Shown: positions 9,587 through 16,618 of the stretch, piece after piece
Layout of the letters: each line of letters opens with the position of its first letter
Numbering within the stretch: position 1 is the stretch's first letter
Assembly: GCF_001750685.1 (NCBI RefSeq)
Contig: NZ_CP017269.1
Location: 4,505,416-4,569,415 of the forward strand
From: Geosporobacter ferrireducens
Lineage (GTDB): Bacteria > Bacillota > Clostridia > Peptostreptococcales > Thermotaleaceae
DNA: 64,000 bases
Direction: 5' to 3'
The notes under the pieces: generated by a model
Databases searched by the model: none
Seen by the model: only the letters and a program-made list of their open reading frames with translations
Told to the model about the DNA's origin: nothing
Translations under genes and position numbers: made by a program

Positions 9587-9630
9587 GCAGCCGGGATTAC
9601 TTTTTTAAGTGATCCCGGCTGCTTTCTTTT
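9587..9630 (+). terminator. Intrinsic terminator of cheW-mcp
   Basis: A GC-rich stem GCAGCCGGGAT and its complement with a roughly 14-nt loop is followed by TTTCTTTT. Confidence 0.85.
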
Positions 9631-9690
9631 CTATTTCTCTGTTCCCGGTATCCATCTTTGACATCCTGTTTGTTCTAATTGCTCGTTTTT

Positions 9691-9721
9691 TATTGAGAAC
9701 AGGAAACGGATAATTAGATAC
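9691..9721 (+). promoter_or_regulatory. Recurrent promoter-like motif, copy 2 (first LytTR gene)
   Basis: TATTGAGAAC, 10 nt, TAATTAGATACA. It has the same spacing as the copies at 7189, 13748, 14061 and 16463 and lies about 115 bp before ATG 9836. Confidence 0.5.
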
Positions 9722-9835
9722 AAATCAGCCTGAAAAAAGGGTGGTGCTTGATATACTAACAAATATCAATATTTTAAATTTGAAAGAATCGATGTAAACA
9801 GAGATATAAAGAAAAAAGCTAAAAGGAGGATGTAT

Positions 9836-10573
9836 ATGATCTGTGTCTGCATTTGTGAAAACAATGTAATGACCGCCAAAAAATACAGAGAAATGCTGAC
9901 AAAGATTTCAAGGAAGCACAACATTGATGTCAACATAACCAGATTTTCCAATGGAGAAACGCTTTTGCTGCACACAATGAATCACCCCCATGAAGCAGAC
10001 ATTATATACATGGACATATTTATGGAGGAACTGGGCGGCATTGAAACCGCCAGAGAACTGAGATTGCGCGGCTGTCAAGCCGGTATCATTTTTCTTTCCA
10101 ACAGTGTGGAGCATGTATTTGATGTGTTTGACATCAAACCGGTGCAGTACCTGGTTAAAGGTTCAACTTTTGAAGAGAAATTTGAGAAGGTATTTTTGCG
10201 GGCAGTTGAGCTGGCCAGACAGAAAAAAACGAAATTTCTTGCCTGTAAGTTTGGCAATAGCAAAGTCATGATTCCGATAGAAGACATTGCATATATAAAA
10301 ATTAAAAAGCGTCTGATTAACGTACATCATAAAGGAAGAGAGTTTCGGTTTTACAGCAGTCTGGAAAAACTGGAAAAACAATTGCAGGATAAAAACTTTA
10401 TACGGACACACCGCTCTTATATGGTAAATCTCTTTTATATTACCACCTTTCATCCGCAGTTTCTTGTTTTAAAAACCGGAGAGGAAATACCTGTCGGCGG
10501 AACCTATACCAACAAGGTGAAACAGGCATTTTTGAAATTATATGGCAAAACTTCAAGTAGGCCATTGTTATAA
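9836..10573 (+). CDS. LytTR-family response regulator (AgrA-like), paralogue 1
   Basis: 245 residues. The receiver domain (1-120) has the phosphorylatable Asp in DIIYMDIFM, but the usual N-terminal acidic pair is replaced by C-E-N-N, so the metal pocket is partly degenerate. The LytTR DNA-binding domain (about 130-235) shows IPIEDIAYIKIKKR and the typical FIRTHRSYMVNL strand. LytTR regulators commonly control surface and communication genes with AgrC-type kinases. ATG 9836 has AAGGAGG 6 nt upstream; ATG 9830 abuts the Shine-Dalgarno site and is unlikely. A second LytTR regulator (10982) and a GHKL kinase (11739) follow. Confidence 0.88.
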   Translation: MICVCICENNVMTAKKYREMLTKISRKHNIDVNITRFSNGETLLLHTMNHPHEADIIYMDIFMEELGGIETARELRLRGCQAGIIFLSNSVEHVFDVFDIKPVQYLVKGSTFEEKFEKVFLRAVELARQKKTKFLACKFGNSKVMIPIEDIAYIKIKKRLINVHHKGREFRFYSSLEKLEKQLQDKNFIRTHRSYMVNLFYITTFHPQFLVLKTGEEIPVGGTYTNKVKQAFLKLYGKTSSRPLL

Positions 10574-10677
10574 TGTATATTAAGAAATATTACCCAGGAT
10601 AGCCGTTACAAGAATTGACAATTGGGAAATGCAAGTTAAAGGGTGAACAATTGATAGTATTATGGTAGCTATAAAAT

Positions 10678-10723
10678 AAAAGAGTATGCAAAAAATGTTA
10701 ATACTTTTACATACTCTTTTTTG
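10678..10723 (+). terminator. Intrinsic terminator after LytTR 1
   Basis: An AAAAGAGTATG arm pairs with CATACTCTTTT and is followed by T residues. The remaining 10724-10981 shows only AT-rich sequence with a possible TATACTATAAT -10 region. Confidence 0.75.
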
Positions 10724-10981
10724 ACAAGGTATCTATTTTGTTATCTCTATTTTCTCTAATAAGATCATCAAGGCATCACACAAACGCTGTCTATAATTTT
10801 TGAGCAAAGGACGACCTTTTTATATTGTCAATCATAGCTGTTTTCTTCCAGAAATAGTTTGGAAGTGATATACTTGTATCATTTTATGATTTATACTATA
10901 ATAGCAAAAATGTAATAATAAAAAGAAAAAAGGTTTGAATATCACGTATAGAAGCATGCATAAAGGAGGGTGAAACAGGAT

Positions 10982-11722
10982 ATGGTGACAGTTTTTCTTT
11001 GTGATGACAATCAGAAAACTATAGAGCACTACAGCCGTCTGATTGCTAAAATCACCCAAAAACATCATATAGAGATGACCCTCTCCGCTTTTAACAGTGG
11101 AGAAGAACTGCTGTTTCATCTGTCTGATTCTCCGGACCAAGCAGATATTATCTACCTAGATATCCTCATGGGAACGTTGAACGGGATGGATACCGCAAGG
11201 CAGCTCCGGGCCTATGGGTGTAAGGCTGAAATCATTTTTCTTACCACCAGTGAGGATTATGTCTATGACGCATTCGACATTACACCGGTGCAATATTTGC
11301 TGAAAGATGCCACTGGGGAGGATAAGTTCGAGCAGGTGTTCCTGCGTGCCGTAGACCTGGCAGAAAAGAAAGCGACGGATATGTTTTTGTGCGAATCGGG
11401 CAACACGCAGAAAATAATCCCGATCAAGGAAATTTCCTTTTTTGAAATCTGGAAGCGGGTTGTAACTGTTCACCACAACGGCAAGGAAACCATTGAATTT
11501 TACGGAACTCTGGAGCAGCTGGAGAGACAGCTCCGGGATAAGGATTTTGTCCGTGTTCACCGTTCGTATCTGGTCCACCTGCCCTATATTGCAAAATTTC
11601 AGCAGCAAAGCCTGCTGTTAAAAACAGGAGAAAATATCCCCATCGGTGTGACTTATTTGAAGCAGGTTAAGCAGCTTTTCTCCGACTATATATCCCGATC
11701 CAACATCCACAGCTTCAAATGA
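10982..11722 (+). CDS. LytTR-family response regulator, paralogue 2
   Basis: 246 residues and a clear paralogue of the gene at 9836. The receiver has an intact acidic pair (FLCDDN), phospho-Asp in DIIYLDILM, and Thr and Lys positions in IFLTTSEDY and YLLKDA. The LytTR domain carries KDFVRVHRSYLVHL. This copy looks fully competent for phosphorylation, unlike paralogue 1. ATG 10982 is chosen over GTG 10970, which overlaps the AAGGAGGG site. It lies 16 bp before the kinase gene and is co-oriented, so kinase and regulator form the classical pair. Confidence 0.9.
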   Translation: MVTVFLCDDNQKTIEHYSRLIAKITQKHHIEMTLSAFNSGEELLFHLSDSPDQADIIYLDILMGTLNGMDTARQLRAYGCKAEIIFLTTSEDYVYDAFDITPVQYLLKDATGEDKFEQVFLRAVDLAEKKATDMFLCESGNTQKIIPIKEISFFEIWKRVVTVHHNGKETIEFYGTLEQLERQLRDKDFVRVHRSYLVHLPYIAKFQQQSLLLKTGENIPIGVTYLKQVKQLFSDYISRSNIHSFK

Positions 11723-11738
11723 AAGGGCGGTTGAGCAC

Positions 11739-13073
11739 ATGATGGTGATCGCAATTGTATCACTGGTTGCGTATAATATTTTTATTTTTTTCTATTTGAA
11801 AAGACTGTTCCCGCTTAAACGGGAGCACTGGCTTTATTATGCAGCTGCGATTGCTCTCAACATCGGCGCTTTTTTGATATCGGATATCTGGGACTTGCAC
11901 CAAATCGGTGTTTTTCTTATTTTAGGTTCTACTCTGCTTATCTTTAAGCTGCTTTTTCGTATGAAGGGCTTGCAGGTTTTGTGCACAGGCGGCATGTATA
12001 TGTTCTCCTTATATAGCAGCAGGGGTATCATTGTTTCCCTCTATGCCATCATTTTAAAAAATAGCATTGCCGGAGTACTTAGAAATGAGGTCTATTATTA
12101 TACGATAATCGTATTGGCAGTACTTTATTCAATGCTGATTTTCACTCTTATAAGAAAAACGATAGTGCCGCTGGATAAAATGAAGCAACTGCTATGCAAC
12201 AGAGAACAGCTAAAGTTCGCTGTCATTTATCTTTTCCTGCTGATTATTTATCTTTTGCTGGTCAATGACGGCCGCTTTTGGGGGATAAGGCCCCTATGGT
12301 TTTCTACACTATACCTTATTTCATTCACCATGGGTAAGTTGGGATTGCTGTTTGTCTTGAATCATACGATCAGGGTTTCGGTGCTGATGGAGTATGAACT
12401 GCATACCCGTCAGCTGCAGGAACAACTTGAAAGGCAAATAAGGCATTACAAATCATATCAAAGATATACGGAGAGCTTCCGGGCATTTAAGCATGACTAT
12501 AAAGACATGATGGCGTCGGTTAAGACGCTGATTAAAAATCATGAAAATGAAAAGGCTGTCAAGCTGATCGACGATATACACGATACCATGCAAAAAAGTG
12601 TGCTGGTTCATAAAACGTATTCCAACAATGTTTTACTGGATGCTGTACTGCAGGATGCAGCCAACACATGTGAAGAAAACCACATCAGATTTTCATCGTT
12701 TATCTATCTTCCGTTAGATATGATTCTTTCCGAGCTTCATATTATCCGTATTTTTGCCAATGTGCTTAACAATGCTATCGAGGCGTGCTGTAAGGTTCCC
12801 GCTCTGGAGCGGTTTATTGAAATCACAAGCAGCGGCAATCAGGATTGGACAATGATTGAGGTGGCAAATTCTTTTAATGGTGAAGTGATTCTCGCAGGCG
12901 AAGAATTGAAAACGACTAAGAAGAATAAGGATTTTCATGGATTGGGGCTGAATATCATCAAGGATATTATTGAAAGCATGGGCGGTTTGGTATGGATAGA
13001 CGCGGATCAGGATAAAAGGGTGTTCACCATCAAACTCCATATTCCACAAGCTTCACAGGAAAAACCTTCATAA
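11739..13073 (+). CDS. AgrC/ComD-type GHKL sensor histidine kinase
   Basis: 444 residues. Six to seven membrane segments occupy about 1-210, followed by a coiled linker. The H-box is AFKHDYKDMM with His 252, the N-box is FANVLNNAIEAC (339-350), and the G-box is FHGLGLNIIKDIIESMGG (399-416). This is the HPK10 architecture of peptide-sensing kinases that pair with LytTR regulators. No AgrD/AgrB-type peptide genes are visible nearby, so the ligand is unknown. A Shine-Dalgarno-like AAGGGCGG precedes ATG 11739. The gene is followed by a terminator. Confidence 0.9.
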   Translation: MMVIAIVSLVAYNIFIFFYLKRLFPLKREHWLYYAAAIALNIGAFLISDIWDLHQIGVFLILGSTLLIFKLLFRMKGLQVLCTGGMYMFSLYSSRGIIVSLYAIILKNSIAGVLRNEVYYYTIIVLAVLYSMLIFTLIRKTIVPLDKMKQLLCNREQLKFAVIYLFLLIIYLLLVNDGRFWGIRPLWFSTLYLISFTMGKLGLLFVLNHTIRVSVLMEYELHTRQLQEQLERQIRHYKSYQRYTESFRAFKHDYKDMMASVKTLIKNHENEKAVKLIDDIHDTMQKSVLVHKTYSNNVLLDAVLQDAANTCEENHIRFSSFIYLPLDMILSELHIIRIFANVLNNAIEACCKVPALERFIEITSSGNQDWTMIEVANSFNGEVILAGEELKTTKKNKDFHGLGLNIIKDIIESMGGLVWIDADQDKRVFTIKLHIPQASQEKPS

Positions 13074-13135
13074 ACGATGTAAAGCGTTGATCGTAAAAGT
13101 GCTGTGAAAAACTAAAAGTAAATATGTAAAACTTC

Positions 13136-13166
13136 AACCATGGGATGTATCGGTTCCATGGTTTTT
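13136..13166 (+). terminator. Intrinsic terminator of the LytTR-kinase operon
   Basis: AACCATGG and its complement with a 12-nt loop, then TTTTTT. Confidence 0.8.
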
Positions 13167-13373
13167 TACATAAAAGCAGGAAAATAGACGCACTATACCA
13201 TAAAATACTGAAATTATACATTTTTTAAGGTGTAATTAAATTGAAAATCAAGACAATTAATTAAACTGGAGTCAATAAAAAAAATATTTGCTGTCACGAT
13301 TTACTTTTTTGCGTATCAATTCTATCTAAGATGCAAAGACGAAATATCAATTTTATTCAGATTTAAGCCGCAA

Positions 13374-13412
13374 ATGTCATGACACAATCACCGTGTTCGC
13401 GGCTTTTTTCAT
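13374..13412 (+). terminator. Second intrinsic terminator
   Basis: AAGCCGC pairs with GCGGCTT across about 23 nt and is followed by TTTTTTC. No gene is visible between it and the previous terminator. Confidence 0.6.
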
Positions 13413-14060
13413 TGCTCTCTCTGTTTATTTAATACAATAAGCTTATGGAATACATTTTTTAGTGGATCAGATTTTTTTGCAATATGTTATAAACCATTCT
13501 TTTTTTAGCTTAATTGTTATTGATGACAAAAACGCTCATTAAGGATAAAACCTATAACAAAATGGTTTTGTCATCAATGGGCTTTTATTGTTCCGAATAA
13601 ATTTATTATTCCACAAGGAACATTCTGATGATGGCTGATTTGTCGGCAGTCAGCATTGTCGGCCATTGGACTGCCGGATTTATCCGCGTACTAGCTATCG
13701 CAGCCGCCTGCCTGTAATATGAAATGCTATTTATCACAGCTTTTCATTATTGGGAACAATAAAATGCCAATTGAATACAAGCATCATACATAAACATTAA
13801 GAGACAGATATAATTCCCATATGCTGATGATGCTTTTGCATCATTTTGGAATGGAAGAACTCAGTGGCATAAAAGAAGCTGCTGAATATAGAGGATAAAA
13901 AATCGAGTGTTGAAATCAAAAATTCATCAACTGCAGTTAAAAGGAAAATTGCTTTTGTTTTCCAAAAGGAATAGAACGAAATGGAGTGGCATGGTGCATA
14001 CGGAGATGGAACAGCTTTACGTAGAATAAGTTCTTTCCGACACAAGGCAAACACATCATT
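13413..14060. other. Gene-free stretch with structured repeats and decayed sequence
   Basis: It holds a 12-bp inverted repeat at 13520-13577 (TTGATGACAAAA), an 8-bp inverted repeat at 13644-13676 (CGGCAGTC), and promoter-like motif copy 3 at 13748-13779. From about 13850 to 14050 there are only short frames full of stops. Two motif copies 300 bp apart suggest a gene was lost or decayed between them. Confidence 0.5.
13748..13779 (+). promoter_or_regulatory. Recurrent promoter-like motif, copy 3
   Basis: TATTGGGAAC, 10 nt, CAATTGAATACA. It matches the copy at 16463 in both blocks. No intact gene follows within 400 bp. Confidence 0.55.
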
Positions 14061-14092
14061 TATTGGGAGCAAAAAAGAGCAAATTAAGTACA
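14061..14092 (+). promoter_or_regulatory. Recurrent promoter-like motif, copy 4 (V4R gene)
   Basis: TATTGGGAGC, 10 nt, AAATTAAGTACA, about 98 bp before ATG 14190. Confidence 0.5.
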
Positions 14093-14189
14093 TGGTAAAA
14101 TACAACATCCTTTAGCAATTTTATACTTGTACTCATAAGGGCACGGACATGTACTCAGTTTAATGCAATAGTTAAAGGAGGAGATACCT

Positions 14190-14711
14190 ATGAAACACCA
14201 AAACAAGTTATCAAAGTTCACCTGGGAGGGACTTGGAGATATCAGTGCAGGCAGAAAAAATTTGGGCCCGGATATGCCGGTGCTTGTTTACCGATTGTTC
14301 CAATATACCTTAAAGGATATTTTAGCCCGAGAATATGATGAAGAAACTGCCTGCCGCCTGTATCGAGCTGCCGGACATTTGGCTGGTACTGAGCTGGCAA
14401 AAAACGTACTGGATCTTTCCGGAGACTTTGATTTTTTTATCGCAAACCTGACCAATAAGCTCAAAGAGCTTAAAATCGGAATTCTGCGTATTGAGAAAGC
14501 TGATCTATATTCGCTTTCTTTTACCCTGACGGTTTCAGAAGATTTGGATTGTTCAGGTTTGCCTGTTTCAGGCGAAACGGTATGTGACTATGATGAGGGA
14601 TTTATTGCAGGCATTCTTGAAACGTACAGTGGGCATCCTTTTACAGTCAAGGAGATCGATTGCTGGGCAAGTGGAGATAGGACCTGCCGGTTTACTGCTG
14701 CTAGCCAGTGA
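14190..14711 (+). CDS. V4R-domain small-ligand sensor protein
   Basis: 173 residues covering one V4R (4-vinyl-reductase-type) domain. The N-terminal LGPDMPVLVYRLFQYTL segment is followed by the C-terminal core DEGFIAGILETYSGHPFTVKEIDCWASGDRTCRFTA; the Cys pair in DCWASGDRTCRF is the family hallmark. V4R domains bind small hydrophobic ligands and often sit in front of signalling outputs. Here the sensor is a stand-alone protein just upstream of a diguanylate cyclase and probably feeds into it. AAAGGAGGAG precedes ATG 14190. A nonsense-mutated duplicate follows. Confidence 0.82.
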   Translation: MKHQNKLSKFTWEGLGDISAGRKNLGPDMPVLVYRLFQYTLKDILAREYDEETACRLYRAAGHLAGTELAKNVLDLSGDFDFFIANLTNKLKELKIGILRIEKADLYSLSFTLTVSEDLDCSGLPVSGETVCDYDEGFIAGILETYSGHPFTVKEIDCWASGDRTCRFTAASQ

Positions 14712-14732
14712 TATGGACAGGGAGGCGGTTAC

Positions 14733-14921
14733 ATGTAACACGAGAACAAGTCATCTAGGCTCAGCTGGGAGGGCTTTGGAGATGTTGACGATGGCATAAA
14801 AAATCTGGGGCCAGGTACGCCGGTACTTGTATACCGGTTGTTTCTATGTATGCTAAAGAATATTCGGGCCCGAGAATGTGATGAAGAAATTGGCTGTAGC
14901 CTGTATCAGCCGCTAATTTAA
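14733..14921 (+). pseudogene. Truncated duplicate of the V4R gene, stop at codon 2
   Basis: A ribosome site (GGAGGCGG) and ATG 14733 are followed directly by TAA at 14736, where the intact copy has AAA. The frame then reads an ENKSSRLSWEGFGD segment and a GIKNLGPGTPVLVYRLF segment, clearly parallel to the N-terminal 55 residues of the gene at 14190, and ends at TAA 14919. It is a tandem duplication killed by one AAA-to-TAA change and by loss of its 3' two thirds. Confidence 0.8.
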
Positions 14922-14961
14922 CGTGCATATAGGAATTTTCGAGAAACGGAGGTGATGAAAG

Positions 14962-16230
14962 ATGGAGGATGAAAGTAAAAAAACGCTTATGGCAGTGCAG
15001 TCTGCATTGAAAATACTGCTATCTGGGAAGCAGTGCGGTACGATTGAATGCTGCTCACCTGTACCCGAATTGCAGAAAGTTGTCGAGCAGTTGAATCAAT
15101 TGATTCAACACTTAAATGAAATAAACCGTCTGGCCTTTGACCTTTCAAAAGGCAAGCTGGACGGTCCCACACCTTCCCGGCATAACTACATGGCCGGCGT
15201 GCTGAAGCAGCTCCACTCTCAACTGTCTATTTTAGCGTGGAGCGGAAGGCAGCTGCAGTCGGGTCAGGTGGTGAGTAAACTGGAGCATACCGGTGAACTG
15301 TTTGAGATATTTAACGGACTGATTGACCAGGTGGCATTGGTTTCTGTGCGGGGAACAAATAATTCTGCCTCCAATGTGCCCGCACCAGTTAACAGCTGGC
15401 GTTACCATCAGATTCTCCAGGCGCTCAATCTGCTTCATATCTTGGTACTGGAGGTGGACAGCAGCGGACGTGTGGTGTACGCTAACCGCCTGGCAAAAGA
15501 AATATTGGGAAGTATAGAATATATACCTTCGGAGCAAATAGAAAGCAATGTGCTGCTGGAGCTTATCGCAAAATTTAGTAAAGCGGATAATGCCTTTCCG
15601 GTCTTTCGGGAAGTCTATGAGGACAGCAGCGGTATATGGTATCGAATTATGTCAGACAGGTTTTCGCTTCCCAATGGGCAGGTATTTTATCTGCATATGA
15701 TTGAAGATATCAGTGACTGGAAAAAAAGTGAATATCAGCTTGTGCTCTCGGCAACGATGGATGAGATGACCGGTACCTATAACCGCAAAGTAGGGTTGGA
15801 GGAACTGGAGAAGATTTTGTTCCATGTAGACACATCAAAAAAACACTGCGTTGCCTTCATCGATATCGATGGTTTGAAAACCATAAATGACACTTACGGT
15901 CACAATGAAGGCGATAATACGATAAAGAGTATTGCGAAGGTACTTCTATCCTCAATTCGTGACTCGGATATAGTCTGCCGGTATGGCGGTGATGAATTTC
16001 TGATCATCTTCAAAAACTGTACGGAAGAAGTTGCTGGAAAAATCATTGCAAGAATGTATAAAGAACTGAAAAAATTAGACAGTAAAAATCCAAAACCCTA
16101 TACATTGTCCTTCAGTTATGGGATCGCATCCTTCTGCTCCAATCCAGCCTCCAACGTTGTAGATATACTGGCACTGGCCGATCAGAAGATGTATGCATAC
16201 AAAACACGGAAAAAGCAAGAACTGCAATAG
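14962..16230 (+). CDS. PAS-GGDEF diguanylate cyclase
   Basis: 422 residues. The N-terminal 1-140 is helical and unassigned, the PAS domain is about 148-255 (LVLEVDSSGRVVYANRLAKEIL), and the GGDEF domain is 260-420. The active site GGDEF is at 342-346, substrate-site residues are in TYNRKVGLEELE, and DIDGLKTINDTYGH is at 301-314. The inhibitory I-site RxxD is at 333-336, exactly five residues before GGDEF, so product feedback is expected. The protein makes cyclic di-GMP from two GTP. It follows the V4R sensor, and a c-di-GMP-I riboswitch and an EAL gene lie just downstream. GGAGGTGATG precedes ATG 14962. Confidence 0.93.
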   Translation: MEDESKKTLMAVQSALKILLSGKQCGTIECCSPVPELQKVVEQLNQLIQHLNEINRLAFDLSKGKLDGPTPSRHNYMAGVLKQLHSQLSILAWSGRQLQSGQVVSKLEHTGELFEIFNGLIDQVALVSVRGTNNSASNVPAPVNSWRYHQILQALNLLHILVLEVDSSGRVVYANRLAKEILGSIEYIPSEQIESNVLLELIAKFSKADNAFPVFREVYEDSSGIWYRIMSDRFSLPNGQVFYLHMIEDISDWKKSEYQLVLSATMDEMTGTYNRKVGLEELEKILFHVDTSKKHCVAFIDIDGLKTINDTYGHNEGDNTIKSIAKVLLSSIRDSDIVCRYGGDEFLIIFKNCTEEVAGKIIARMYKELKKLDSKNPKPYTLSFSYGIASFCSNPASNVVDILALADQKMYAYKTRKKQELQ

Positions 16231-16284
16231 GTTGAATTACAGTCGCAGATACAGTTAAGAGGTATCATGAAGACTGCAAGATGA

Positions 16285-16395
16285 CTTGTCACGATACTGG
16301 CAACCCGGTGAAAACACTGGGACGCAAAGCAATAGGACCTAATCTTCCGGCTGGAGGAATGGCAACCTGGCCGCAGAAGGTAGGTTTTTTTATTT
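16285..16395 (+). ncRNA. Cyclic di-GMP-I (GEMM) riboswitch with expression platform
   Basis: The stretch has the GEMM-I hallmarks in order: CACGATACTGGCAACCC (first-strand core), the tetraloop-type hairpin CCGGTGAAAACACTGG, the nearly invariant GGGACGCAAAGC at 16319-16330, the tetraloop-receptor strand CCTAATC, and the closing GGCAACCTGG. A U-rich run (GGTTTTTTTATTTT) follows at once, and AAGGTAGG before it can pair with CCTAATCTT in the aptamer, so control by transcription termination is likely. It sits 3' of the diguanylate cyclase gene and 5' of the EAL gene. Whether ligand turns expression on or off cannot be read from sequence. Confidence 0.88.
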
Positions 16396-16462
16396 TACAG
16401 AAGATAAAAATTGGGGTTGCTGTCAAAAAGAAGAAGTAGTGCGTCAATGAACTTATATTTAA

Positions 16463-16494
16463 TATTGGGAACAAAAAAACATCAATTGAATACA
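16463..16494 (+). promoter_or_regulatory. Recurrent promoter-like motif, copy 5 (EIIC-EAL gene)
   Basis: TATTGGGAAC, 10 nt, CAATTGAATACA, about 125 bp before ATG 16619 and downstream of the riboswitch. If it is a promoter, it gives a riboswitch-independent transcript. Confidence 0.6.
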
Positions 16495-16618
16495 TTATAC
16501 AACAAAATTCAGGTAAAATATTATATTTTTATATAATAGAGATCATATCAACCGGAATCCTTTGTTTTGCGGCCTTTGTTTACTTGAGAGGATTACTCAA
16601 GAGGAGGAATTAATAAAA

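Noticed and set aside
13797..14108. 103-codon minus-strand frame
   Set aside because: Hydrophobic low-complexity reading opposite decayed sequence, no ribosome site, spans promoter-like motif copy 4.
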